Below are positions 1 through 9,000 of a stretch of DNA of 38,273 nt, piece after piece. The notes under the pieces were generated by a model, which had not been told where the DNA came from, did no database searches, and saw only the letters and a list, made by a program, of their open reading frames with translations. The DNA is from an uncultured Massilia sp. (GTDB lineage Bacteria; Pseudomonadota; Gammaproteobacteria; Burkholderiales; Burkholderiaceae_D). A program made the translations under genes and the position numbers. The stretch's first letter is position 1; each line of letters opens with the position of its first letter. Location: contig CAJYXO010000257.1 in NCBI GenBank assembly GCA_913778765.1, forward strand, positions 1 through 38,273, read 5' to 3'.

Positions 1-39
1 CTGGCGGGCAACATCGCGCGGCGCCTGGTCGGGGGCTGA
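1..39 (+). CDS. 3' end of an upstream gene (partial)
   Basis: The window opens inside a plus-strand reading frame that reads LAGNIARRLVGG and ends at TGA (37-39), nine bases before the glycosyltransferase ATG. The tight spacing suggests the two genes are co-transcribed, so the missing gene is probably also in the surface-polysaccharide cluster. Twelve residues are too few to assign a family. Confidence 0.5.
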   Translation: MAGNIARRLVGG

Positions 40-48
40 GGGGCCAGG

Positions 49-951
49 ATGCAGGTCGCCGCCGTCGTCGTCACCCACAACCGGCCCCAGCTCCTGCGGC
101 AGACGCTGGCGGCCCTGCGCGCCCAGACCCGGCTGCCGGATGCGATCTATATCGTCGACAATGCCAGCGCCGACCCCGACGCCGCCGCGCTGGAACGGCT
201 GTCCGGCGACACCGACATCGTCGTCCTGCGTTCCGAGACCAACATCGGCGGCGCCGGCGGTTTTGCGCTCGGCATGGCCCGGGCCTTCGCCGCCGGCCAT
301 GACTGGATCTGGCTGCTCGACGACGATGCGCTGGCCCGGCCGGACGCGCTGGCGCGCCTGCTGGCCGCCGTGCCCGATCCGGCAGGGCCGGCGGCGAAGG
401 CGGATGCGCTGTGCTGCGCGGTGCGGGAATTCGGCGACCTGGCCCTGCGCCACCGCCGCTACTACCACTACCCGACCAGCCTCGAACGGCCGCTGCCGCG
501 CGACGCCTATGCGGGACCGCCCTGCCGCGTCGACACCGCCTCCTTCGTCGGCTTCCTGGTGTCGGCGGCGGCGGTGGCCGAGGTCGGTTTTCCCGACCGT
601 CGTTTTTTCCTGGCGTACGACGACACCGAATATTCGCTGCGCCTGGGCCGCGCCGGGCTGGCGATCTGGCTGGTGCCGGACAGCGTGGTGGAACACCTGC
701 GCGAGCGCCGCGTCCGCCTGCGCGCCGGCCCTTTCGGCCGCAAGCATTACTTCACCATCCGCAACCGGATCGCCGTCGCGCGCTGCTACGGGAGCCTGCC
801 CATCGTTCCCAGCTGCGTCGCCCTGGGCTTCGGCGCAGGACTCTGGCTCGCCAGCGCAGGGCGCCTGCGCCGCGGCGCAGTGCGGATCCTGTGGCGGGCC
901 TTGGCGGATGGCTTGCGGGGACGGCTGGGGCCGTATCCGTCCGCGCTCTAA
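49..951 (+). CDS. Glycosyltransferase family 2 protein
   Basis: 300 residues. The N-terminus has the GT-A nucleotide-sugar fold signature of family 2 transferases: a beta strand AAVVVTHNR at residues 3-11, VDNASAD near 36-42, and an acidic DDD metal-binding motif in WIWLLDDDA near 85-93. A second conserved segment, FLAYDDTEYSLR near 185-196, resembles the acceptor/catalytic region of rhamnosyl- and galactofuranosyl-transferase-like GT2 enzymes. It presumably adds a sugar to a lipid-linked glycan at the cytoplasmic face; donor and acceptor cannot be read from the sequence. The start is ATG at 49 just after the preceding stop, with a weak GGGCCAGG ribosome site. Its last 200 bp overlap the 3' end of the opposing ligase-like gene. 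The neighbouring ligase supports a role in O-antigen or exopolysaccharide synthesis. Confidence 0.85.
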   Translation: MQVAAVVVTHNRPQLLRQTLAALRAQTRLPDAIYIVDNASADPDAAALERLSGDTDIVVLRSETNIGGAGGFALGMARAFAAGHDWIWLLDDDALARPDALARLLAAVPDPAGPAAKADALCCAVREFGDLALRHRRYYHYPTSLERPLPRDAYAGPPCRVDTASFVGFLVSAAAVAEVGFPDRRFFLAYDDTEYSLRLGRAGLAIWLVPDSVVEHLRERRVRLRAGPFGRKHYFTIRNRIAVARCYGSLPIVPSCVALGFGAGLWLASAGRLRRGAVRILWRALADGLRGRLGPYPSAL

Positions 952-2212
952 GGCAATAGCCCATGAGCAGGAACACCGTCAGCGCGTAGAACAGCGACGC
1001 CTTCATCGACCAGAAAATGACTTCGGTCAGGCCGAAGCCTGCGTAAGCAAGCACGAACGCCAGGCCGGCCAGCGCTGCCGCCCGCCGGGCAGCGCCGGGC
1101 GGCGCCGCGCGCAACTGGCCGATAAAAAAGCAAGCCGGCGCGATCAGGATGCCGCACCATGCGAGCAGGCCGGTCACGCCGCGGGTCACCAGCATCTGCA
1201 GCGCGTCGTTGTGCAGGTGCGGCGGTTCGGGCGGCGCGAACACGGCCGGCGTGAGCCGGCCTTCGGCGATCCAGGTCCGCATGCGCCGCTTGTAGTCCGC
1301 CGTATCCTGGCCTGCCCACGGCCGCTCGCGCGCCAGCATCGCGCCCGCCTTCCACAATGCGAGCCGGACGCTGAGCGAGGTGGGCGCCGGGTTGCCGGCC
1401 AGGACCAGCTGCGCGTCGCTCAGGCTGATCGCGACGCGCTCGCGCACCCCGGTCCGAGGCGTGGCCCAGGCGGCCAGCGCCAGCAGGCCGGCCAGCAGCG
1501 GCAGGGCCAGCGCCAGCCGGCGCGGCAGCAGCCCGCGCACGCACAGCGGCGCCAGGATCAACAGGGGCAACGCCAACCAACCGCCGCGGCTGCCTGTCAG
1601 CAGGGAGGCCGCCAGGCCGCACAGCGCGCCGCCGACGGCAAGCCACCGCCCCGCTGCACGCGGCCGCCGCGCATCGCCAGGAGCGCGCCCATCACCCAGG
1701 CCAGCCAGCGCCAGCAAGGCCAGGCACAGCGACAGGTCGCCGAAGGTGATCGGATTCATCAGCCCGCCCGGCCGCACCATGCCCAGGTCGAGCCGCTGCC
1801 ACAGTACGAAGGCGAGCGCCGCGCAGGCGCCGCCGGCCGCGCCCTGCCACAAGGCGCGCGTGTTTAGCGGAGCAGCCTGCACGACCAGCATCGCCGCCGC
1901 CGCCATGCACATGCGCGACGGCGCATCGAGGTCCTTGATGCCATGGCCGCGGCTTGCCGCCAGCACGGCGACGTCGATCAGCTGCAGCAGGAAGGCCAGC
2001 AGCACCCAGCGCGTCCGCGGCCAAGCGGCGCGCAGCAGGTGCGCACAATCGCGCCACCACGCCAGCGCGGTCGCCAGGAACAGAAAGCCGGCCAGGCCGA
2101 TCCCGAAGGAGGTGACGAGGCTCAGCAGCGGAAAGGCCAGCACCAGCGTGCCGGCCCAGGCCCGCCGGCCATCGGCAGCCCATCTGCGCGGGAGGTGGGG
2201 CGTGCGGTGCAT
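752..2212 (-). CDS. O-antigen ligase (WaaL/Wzy_C) family membrane protein
   Basis: 486 residues from ATG at 2212; a GTG at 2239 would add nine residues. The protein is mostly hydrophobic helices (about ten), with the Wzy_C/O-antigen-ligase signature HLHNDALQMLVTRG in the large periplasmic loop followed by more membrane helices. Family members transfer or polymerise undecaprenyl-linked glycans at the periplasmic face of the inner membrane. The last roughly 70 residues, after the final helix (ending near MGYCLRART), are Arg/Ala/Pro-rich and encoded antisense to the end of the glycosyltransferase gene. That tail looks like low-complexity read-through rather than a domain. A 14-bp inverted repeat covers both candidate start codons. 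The family is clear; the choice between ligase and polymerase is not. Confidence 0.8.
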   Translation of the reverse strand: MHRTPHLPRRWAADGRRAWAGTLVLAFPLLSLVTSFGIGLAGFLFLATALAWWRDCAHLLRAAWPRTRWVLLAFLLQLIDVAVLAASRGHGIKDLDAPSRMCMAAAAMLVVQAAPLNTRALWQGAAGGACAALAFVLWQRLDLGMVRPGGLMNPITFGDLSLCLALLALAGLGDGRAPGDARRPRAAGRWLAVGGALCGLAASLLTGSRGGWLALPLLILAPLCVRGLLPRRLALALPLLAGLLALAAWATPRTGVRERVAISLSDAQLVLAGNPAPTSLSVRLALWKAGAMLARERPWAGQDTADYKRRMRTWIAEGRLTPAVFAPPEPPHLHNDALQMLVTRGVTGLLAWCGILIAPACFFIGQLRAAPPGAARRAAALAGLAFVLAYAGFGLTEVIFWSMKASLFYALTVFLLMGYCLRARTDTAPAVPASHPPRPATGSALRRGAGALRWRARVLRRSPGRRSWERWAGSRSSARRRSGCGW

Positions 2213-2245
2213 GCCCCGGATGATAGGCCGCGCATGCACCGCACG
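2201..2245. repeat. 14-bp perfect inverted repeat over the ligase start codon
   Basis: CGTGCGGTGCATGC (2201-2214) is the exact reverse complement of GCATGCACCGCACG (2232-2245), with a 17-base loop. On the minus strand the GTG candidate start (2239) lies in one arm and the ATG candidate start (2212) in the other. In the mRNA this stem would hide the initiation region; in DNA it could be an operator. Confidence 0.8.
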
Positions 2246-2314
2246 GCAGCCGGTCGGGCGATGGTTTGAGGCGGCTCGAAAGGCCGCCGCCTCTGCCGAA
2301 CCAAGTACCGAGGC

Positions 2315-4075
2315 TTAGAGCGCGCTGTCGGTGCGCATCACCGGATACAGGTTCAGGCGCTCGTCCCAGGACGGATGGCGGCGCGCGAAGAATTCCAGGC
2401 GCGCATGCGGATTCCTGGCGAAGGCGGGATCCGTCTCGACTTTCTGGCGGAAGGCCGCGGCCAGCGCCGGGTCCTTCGCCATCTGCTCGCGCGCGACGTC
2501 TTCGGCCACGTACTCTTCCATGTACTCCTTGCGCTCGAAGGCGTTGTTGAAGGCGCCCCAGGCCAGCAGCGAATCCGGCGCCTGCGGCTCGAAGATGGCC
2601 ATCACCAGGCGCGCCTTGGCCTGGTCGATCGGCACGAACAGGGCGCCCTTGCCGATCGCGCGTACTTCCGGCTTCCACGCGCCCTGCACCGTCAGGCGCT
2701 GGTGGGATTCGAAGGAGCCGGCCGAGAAGCTGGCCTTGTCGGCGCGGAAGGTCTCGACCTGGGCGCCGGACAGCGCCTTGTCCAGCTTGCGGTAGCGGAT
2801 GCCGTGCAAGGCCAGCTTGGCCGCCACCTGCCGGGCCCAGGCGGCCGGCACCACGTAGCCGGCGCCCGGCGCCTTCACCTGCAGGTCGTCGACGACTTCG
2901 TCGCGCAGCGGCACGTGCCAGACTTGCGGTTTGCTTTCGTCGTAGTGGGTCATCAGCATGCCCGACACGTCGGACATCGTGCGCGTGTAGGCATAGCCCT
3001 GGAAGTCGACCATCGTGGTTTTATCCGTGGTCTTGTACGACAGCGCCACCGGCTGGCCGGCCAGGTGGGCGGCGCGCGCGTCGGCTTCGCGCGCCGAACG
3101 CAGCCAGTCCTGGCCGTGCGCCGCGACCTGGTTCAGGATCGAAACGATCGAATTGCGGGTGATGCGCACGCGGGTCGGGTAATCCTTCCACGAGTGGGTT
3201 TCGACCAGCAGCGACATCCGGTTGCGCAGCAGGAAATAGCCGGTCGAGAAGCGCGGCTCATACACCGTGTTGACGAAGCCCGAGGCCGGATCGTCGTTGT
3301 CCTTGAACGACATGTAATAGGACTGCGGCGACGAGCCCTCCTTCGTGATGTCGGCGATGACGTTGGTGCGCAGCAGCAGGCCGGCCTTGCGGAAGTCCAT
3401 GTCGCCCGCATTCACCGGCTCGACCTGGATCGAGACGTCATGCTGGAACTTGGCGCCGTCGGTCACGTGCAGGTCGACGTAGGTCAGCGGGTCCCAGGCA
3501 TTCACCAAGGCCAGCATGGCCTGCATCTCGGGCGCGTCGGCCTTCATGTAGTCGCGGTTCAGGTTGAAATTCTGGGCCGTGGTGCGCCAGCCCATCTCGA
3601 CCGGACCGCGCTGGTTCGGGCGGTTCCATTTCGCGAAGCGTTCGTGGCCGTCGACGTTGAACACCGGCACGAACAGCAGCACCTGCTTGTCGAGGGCGCC
3701 CTGGGCCGTGCGGTTTTCCAGCATCTCGCGCAGGACCAGGAAGCCGGCGTCCTTGCCGTCGATCTCGCCGGCGTGGATGCCGCCCTGGATCAGGGTCACC
3801 GGGAGGTTTTTCTTGCGCGCCGCTTCCGGCGTGAATGCATTGGTCCGAGTCACGGCCAGCGCCATCATCGGCCGCCCTTCCGGCGTGGCGCCGAACTGGA
3901 AGCATTTGACCTGCTTCGGATAGGCCTGCTGGAAGCTGCCGCACAGCTTGATGACTTCGTCGTAGCGGCCGGTAGCCGTGAAGCCCGAACGTTCCGATGC
4001 GGTGACCAGCTCGGGCGCGGCGTGGGTGAGAGGAATGGCAGCCAGCATGGCCACCAGTAAGGCAGAACGAATCAT
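2315..4075 (-). CDS. M14 family zinc carboxypeptidase, exported
   Basis: 586 residues with a Sec signal peptide (residues 1-19, cut after THA). M14 zinc ligands are visible: H101 and E104 in GGIHAGEIDG, and H203 in DLHVTDG. The substrate-binding Asn-Arg pair fits NLNRD (N173, R174), and the catalytic glutamate is probably E292 in LLVETHSW. The enzyme should remove C-terminal residues from peptides in the periplasm or outside the cell. After the roughly 300-residue peptidase domain comes a long C-terminal region typical of large bacterial M14 proteins, of unknown role. GGAG lies just upstream of the ATG (4075), and a perfect minus-strand TATAAT lies at 4115-4120 without an obvious -35 box, so it is probably transcribed alone. 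It shares no transcript signal with the S41 gene upstream because a repeat region separates them. Confidence 0.88.
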   Translation of the reverse strand: MIRSALLVAMLAAIPLTHAAPELVTASERSGFTATGRYDEVIKLCGSFQQAYPKQVKCFQFGATPEGRPMMALAVTRTNAFTPEAARKKNLPVTLIQGGIHAGEIDGKDAGFLVLREMLENRTAQGALDKQVLLFVPVFNVDGHERFAKWNRPNQRGPVEMGWRTTAQNFNLNRDYMKADAPEMQAMLALVNAWDPLTYVDLHVTDGAKFQHDVSIQVEPVNAGDMDFRKAGLLLRTNVIADITKEGSSPQSYYMSFKDNDDPASGFVNTVYEPRFSTGYFLLRNRMSLLVETHSWKDYPTRVRITRNSIVSILNQVAAHGQDWLRSAREADARAAHLAGQPVALSYKTTDKTTMVDFQGYAYTRTMSDVSGMLMTHYDESKPQVWHVPLRDEVVDDLQVKAPGAGYVVPAAWARQVAAKLALHGIRYRKLDKALSGAQVETFRADKASFSAGSFESHQRLTVQGAWKPEVRAIGKGALFVPIDQAKARLVMAIFEPQAPDSLLAWGAFNNAFERKEYMEEYVAEDVAREQMAKDPALAAAFRQKVETDPAFARNPHARLEFFARRHPSWDERLNLYPVMRTDSAL

Positions 4076-4148
4076 CCAGGACTCCGGGAGAATTGAGAAA
4101 AATTCAATCCGGAAATTATAGACCTGGAACGCGCTGGACAGTCACCAA

Positions 4149-4238
4149 CGTCGTTTCCGCGACGGCGGGAACCCAGGTTCTGCTTGCGTGACCGAAACGC
4201 ATGCAAACTTGGGCCCCCGCCTGCGCGGGGGCGACGGT
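4149..4238. repeat. REP-like hairpin pair, family A copy 1
   Basis: Two GC-rich hairpin arms face each other. The first, around 4149-4180, contains TTCCGCGACGGCGGGAA followed by CCCAGGTT. The second, 4203-4238, contains CAAACTTGG then CCCCCGCCTGCGCGGGGGCGAC. The same arms occur at 10974-11075 and 19612-19704. This copy is the most diverged of the three. Confidence 0.75.
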
Positions 4239-4278
4239 GGTCGCGGGGCGACGGTGGTAGCGGGGGCGACGGTAACTA
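4225..4278. repeat. Three tandem 17-19 bp units at the S41 gene end
   Basis: The unit GCGGGGGCGACGGTGGT is repeated three times (4225-4242, 4243-4259, 4260-4278) with small changes. The first unit is the outer edge of the REP-like arm. The third runs into the TAG stop (4276-4278) of the S41 protease gene. It looks like local slippage or amplification of the repeat edge. Confidence 0.7.
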
Positions 4279-5838
4279 GCGGCGCTTCGGCAGCACCGCA
4301 ATCTCCTTCACCGCCGGCCGCACCAGCTCCATCGGCACCGCACGGGCGCGCGCCGTGCCGCCGCTCGGGCAGGCGTTGGTGGCGCGGTAGGCCAGCGCGG
4401 TGGCCAGCAGGTTTTCGCTGGTGTCGCCCAGTGCGTGGCTCAGGTCGTCGGCCACGGCGCAGGTCGGGGCGAAGCCGTCGCCGAAGTCGCCGTAGCCCTT
4501 CGCGTTCACGCCCTTGAACTCGATCGAGAAATAGGTCGTGCCGCAGTTGTCGGTCGGGGTGAAGCCGTAGGGCTTGCCGCAGGTCTGGGCGCCGATGACG
4601 TTCACCTCGATGTCGATGCCGCGCAGGCCGTTGATCACGGCTTCGCTGGCCGAGCAGGTGCCGGCCGTGGTCAGCACGGTCACGCGGCGCAGGCCCAGGT
4701 AAGGCAAGGCCATGCCGGACGGCACGCGGTTCGGCGCGGGGAAGCCGTAGGCGGAGCTGCGGAACAGGATCGGCGCGTCCGGCGGCGTCTTGTTGTTGTA
4801 CTGCAGCGACTCGAAGGTACTGCTGGCCGAGCTCGGCCCGGCGATCATGTAGGCCAGCTCGCTGGCGATGTACAGCAGGCCGCCGCCGTTGTAGCGCATG
4901 TCGAGCACCAGGTCGGTCGCGCCCTGGTTGCGGAACATCGTGAAGGCGTCGACCAGCTGTTTCTCGGCCACCGCATTGTGGTCGTCGAAGGTCAGGTAGG
5001 CCACCTTGCCGGTCGGGGTGTCGATCACCTTGGCGTTCTTCACCGAGGCGGCCGCGACCACGCTCGACACCAGGCTGACGTCGAAGGTCGCGCTGCCGCG
5101 CCGGATCGTCAGGCGGTGGGTTTCGCCGGCGTTGTCCGGGAACAGGCCGGCATTGATCGCGGCGACGCCATCGGTGCTGGTGGTATTCACGAAGTCGATG
5201 CCGTCGACCGCCGTCAGCATGTCGCCGCGCTGCAGGCCCGCCTTGGCGGCCGGCGAACCCGGCTCGACGATGGATGCCAGCCAGGTGCGCGGCGCGGTGG
5301 CGGCATTGCGCGACCAGGTCAGGCCATAGCCGACTTCCTCGCCGGCGTTGGTCATCGCATCCCACTCGGCCGTGGTATAGGTGAAGTGGAAACGGTCCTT
5401 CGGTTTGCCGGCGGCCGTCAGCGCGGGCGTCTTCAGGGCCGCAAAATAATCCAGGGTGTTGGTGAAGTCCGCCATCCGCAGCGTGGTCGGGATCTCGTCG
5501 TACCACAGGTAGTTGGCGTCGGCCCAGCCGCGCAGGAATTTCATTTCATCCTGCAGCGTGCCCTGGCGGTCCGGGAAAGCCAGCCCGGAACTGTCCACGC
5601 CGGTGCGCGGTGCGGCGCACAGGTTGGCGTAGCTCTGGTAATTGGCCGGGATCGGATCGCCCTGGGCGACCGGCGGCGGATCCGCCGGGGTGGTCGGGGT
5701 GGTCGGGGGTGAAGGATTGTTGGCGACTGGCGTGCCGGTCGTGACGCCGGCGCTGCCGCCGCCGCCGCCGCAGCCGGACAGCAGGACGAGGGCCGCGAAG
5801 GTCGAAGCGAGAATTCGGGGAGCATAGGACGGGTTCAT
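4276..5838 (-). CDS. S41 family peptidase, lipoprotein (C-terminal processing protease type)
   Basis: 520 residues from ATG at 5838. A lipoprotein signal ends in the lipobox LLSGC (Cys23), followed by a Gly/Pro/Thr-rich tether. Next come an N-terminal S41 helical region, a PDZ-like segment (about 175-245, with GSPAAKAGLQRGD), and the S41 catalytic core with the serine in AGTCSASE (about residue 396) and the lysine in CGKPYG (about 422), the expected Ser-Lys spacing. It should cleave periplasmic protein C-termini from a membrane anchor. Longer upstream reading is possible (to 5880) but the lipobox requires the start at 5838. A perfect TATAAT ends only seven bases before this ATG, so the mRNA may be leaderless. 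A 17-bp palindrome lies just upstream of the promoter. Confidence 0.87.
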   Translation of the reverse strand: MNPSYAPRILASTFAALVLLSGCGGGGGSAGVTTGTPVANNPSPPTTPTTPADPPPVAQGDPIPANYQSYANLCAAPRTGVDSSGLAFPDRQGTLQDEMKFLRGWADANYLWYDEIPTTLRMADFTNTLDYFAALKTPALTAAGKPKDRFHFTYTTAEWDAMTNAGEEVGYGLTWSRNAATAPRTWLASIVEPGSPAAKAGLQRGDMLTAVDGIDFVNTTSTDGVAAINAGLFPDNAGETHRLTIRRGSATFDVSLVSSVVAAASVKNAKVIDTPTGKVAYLTFDDHNAVAEKQLVDAFTMFRNQGATDLVLDMRYNGGGLLYIASELAYMIAGPSSASSTFESLQYNNKTPPDAPILFRSSAYGFPAPNRVPSGMALPYLGLRRVTVLTTAGTCSASEAVINGLRGIDIEVNVIGAQTCGKPYGFTPTDNCGTTYFSIEFKGVNAKGYGDFGDGFAPTCAVADDLSHALGDTSENLLATALAYRATNACPSGGTARARAVPMELVRPAVKEIAVLPKRR

Positions 5839-5845
5839 GCGTCCG

Positions 5846-5893
5846 ATTATAGACGTGCCCGCCTTGCCGATTGCAACCAACTGTAACAGTTGG
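5846..5893 (-). promoter_or_regulatory. Promoter and palindromic operator of the S41 gene
   Basis: Reading the minus strand, a perfect -10 box TATAAT lies at 5851-5846 and a TTGCAA-like -35 at 5876-5871 (19-bp spacer, longer than ideal). The palindrome CCAACTG-TTA-CAGTTGG (5877-5893) abuts the -35 region, a usual position for a regulator site. The transcription start would fall at about 5839, next to the ATG. The palindrome is certain; its function is inferred. Confidence 0.5.
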
Positions 5894-6032
5894 GCGAAAG
5901 CGACAGGATCTATGGATTAAACGTCAACGGCCAGCCGGCCTCGCCATATTGCCAGGCGGTTGCAAGGCATGGCATGCGTCGCGCATGTCCATGTCTTACT
6001 GTAGCACCGCCTGGCGCGGCGCGGTAACGCGG

Positions 6033-9000
6033 TCAGGCTGCGCGCGAGACGGTATCGCCGGCGTGGAAGGCTGCCACCAGCCCGGCTTCCTTGCGCTTGG
6101 CCGCCGCCAGGTTGCGCTCCTTGACGTGGCCGAAGCCGCGGATCTCTTCCGGGATGCTGGCGATCGCCACCGCCTGCGCCAGGTTCTCGCTGCTCAGCTT
6201 CGGCAGCAGGGCCTCGACGGTGCGGCGGTATTCGCCGATCAGGGCGCGCTCCATCTTGCGCTCTCCGGTGTAGCCGAAAACGTCGAAGGCGGTGCCGCGC
6301 AGGCCTTTCAGTTTCGCCAGCACGCCGAAGGCCTTCATCATCCACGGCCCGAATTCCTGCTTGACCGGCAGGCCGTCCTTGCCGGTCCTGGCCAGCAGCG
6401 GCGGCGCCAGGTGGAACTTCAGGGTGACGTCGCCTTCGAACATGTTGTTCACCTTTTCCATGAACGCCGGATCGGTGTACAGGCGCGCCACCTCGTACTC
6501 GTCCTTGTAGGCCATCAGCTTGTGCAGGTAGCGCGCCACGGCTTCGCTGAGGCGGGTGCCCTTGCCGGCCTTTTCCTCGGCGGCGCGGACCTGGTCCACG
6601 AAGGCCTTGTACTGCGCGGCATACGACGCGTTCTGGTAAGCGGTCAGGAGTTCGACGCGGCGCTTGACCAGGTCGTCCAGGGTCTGGGCGCGCTTGAACT
6701 CGATCACCTTGGCCGGCGTGGTCAGCTTGGTCACCGAGGCCAGGTCGTGCGCCGCGGTACGGCCCCAGTTGAAGGCGGCTTTATTGAACGGGATCGACAC
6801 GCCGTTCAGTTCGATCGCCTTCATGATGGAGGCTTCCTGCAGCGGCACTTGCCCCTTCTGGAAGGCGTAGCCGAGCATGAACATGTTGGTGGCGATGGCG
6901 TCGCCCATCAGCGCGGTGGCGATCTGGCCGGCGTCGACGAAATCCACGTTGTCCTTGCCGCAGGCCTGCACGATCGCGCCTTTCGAACCTTCGGCCGGGA
7001 ACTGCCAGTCCGGGTTCTTGATGAAGGCGGCCGTGGTGGCGGTGCTGTTGTTCACGAAGGCGTGCGTGCGTCCCTCGCCCATGCGCGACAGGGCGTCGCG
7101 GCTGGCGGTGACGATCTGGTCGCAGCCGATCACCAGGTCCGCGCTGCCGGTGCCGACGCGGGTCGAGTGCAGGTCGGCCTGCTTGTCCGCCAGGCGCACG
7201 TGCGACATCACCGGACCGCCCTTCTGGGCCAGGCCGCTCATGTCCAGCACCAGCGCCCCTTTACCCTCGACGTGGGCGGCGACGGCCAGGATCTGGCCGA
7301 CCGTTACCACGCCGGTGCCGCCGATGCCGGTCACCAGGATGCCGAAAGGCTCCATCGTGGCCGGAATGCGCGGCATCGGCAGCGCCGCTTCAGGCGCTTG
7401 AGACGCAGCAGCGCCGACGGCTGGCGCCGCCGGCTTGGGCTTTTTGAGGCCGCCGCCTTCGACGGTCACGAAGCTCGGGCAGAAGCCGGTCGTGCACGAG
7501 AAATCCTTGTTGCAGGAGGACTGGTTGATCTGGCGCTTGCGGCCCAGTTCCGTTTCCAGCGGCTCGACCGACAGGCAGTTCGACTGCTTCGAGCAGTCGC
7601 CGCAGCCTTCGCAGACGGCTTCGTTGATCACCGCGCGCTTGGCCGGGTCGGGGTACTCGCCCTTCTTGCGGCGGCGGCGCTTTTCGGACGCGCAGGTCTG
7701 GTCGTAGATCATCGCGCTCACGCCCGGCATCTCGCGCAGTTCCTTCTGCACGTCCATCAGCTCGAGGCGGTGACGCACGGTCACGCCTTCGGCCCAGGGG
7801 TAATCGGCCGGGTATTTTTCCGGCTCGTCGGTGACGACGATGATAGGCTTCACGCCTTCGGCGGCCAGCTGGCGGCTGATCCTGGCCGGGTCCAGCGGGC
7901 CGTCGTGGGTCTGGCCGCCGGTCATCGCGACCGCGTCGTTGTACAGGATCTTGTAAGTGATGTTGACCTTGGCCGCCACCGCGGCGCGGATCGCCAGCAC
8001 GCCAGAGTGGAAGTAGGTGCCGTCGCCGAGGTTGGCGAACACGTGCTTTTCGTCGGTGAACGGGGCCTGGCCGATCCAGGTCGTGCCTTCCGCGCCCATG
8101 TGCGTGAAGGTGGAGGTTTCGCGGTCCATCCACAGCACCATGTAGTGGCAGCCGATGCCGGCCAGGGCGCGCGAACCTTCCGGCACCTTGGTCGAGCTGT
8201 TGTGCGGGCAGCCGGAGCAGAAGAAGGGAATGCGGTCGGTTTCCGGGTTGGCTTTCACCGGGATCGACTTCAAGACGGCTTCCTTGGTTTCCAGGTAGGC
8301 GATGCGCTGGGCGACGCTTTCGGCCACCGGGTGGCCGGCGCAGTAGTGCTTGACACGCGAAGCGATGGCGCGCGCGATCTGGGCCGGGTTCAGCTCGTAG
8401 GTGCCCGGCAGCAGCCAGTCGCCCTGGCCGGAGCGGTTCTTGATGCTCCATTCGCCGCTGTCGTCGAACTTGCCGACCACGCGCGGACGCTCGCCGTCCG
8501 GCAGGTTGTACAGCTCTTCCTTCAGCGCGTATTCCAGCACTTGCCGCTTTTCTTCGACGACGATGATCTCGTCCAGGCCCTGCGCGAACTCGTGCACGCC
8601 GACCGAATCCAGCGGCCAGGTCATGCCGACTTTATACACACGCAGACCGATGTCGGCGGCCGCCTGTTCGTCGATGCCGAGGTCGGCCAGGGCTTGACGC
8701 GTATCGAGGTAGCTCTTGCCGGCGGTGATGATGCCGATCTTCGGCTTCGGGCTGTCCCAGACAATTTGATTCAGCTTGTTGGCACGCGCATAGGCCAGCG
8801 CCGCGTACCACTTGTAATTGTTCATCCGCACTTCCTGGTCCAGCACGGCGTCCGGCCAGCGGATGTTCAGGCCGCCCGGCGGCATGTCGAAGTCGGTCGG
8901 GATGACGGGCTGGACGCGGTCCGGATCGAGGTCGACCACGGCGCCGGACTCGATGATGTCGGTCACGCACTTCATCGACACCCACAGGCCGCTGTAGCGG

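Noticed and set aside
140..1867. 575-residue plus-strand frame across the glycosyltransferase and ligase region
   Set aside because: Low-complexity Arg/Pro/Ala translation out of frame with the glycosyltransferase, then antisense to the ligase; no recognisable domain.
4225..4278. CRISPR-like array
   Set aside because: The three units are contiguous with no spacers and are very GC-rich; they are a tandem repeat.
2375..5712. Long plus-strand frames antisense to the M14 and S41 peptidases
   Set aside because: Shadows of the real minus-strand genes, which show signal peptides and catalytic residues.
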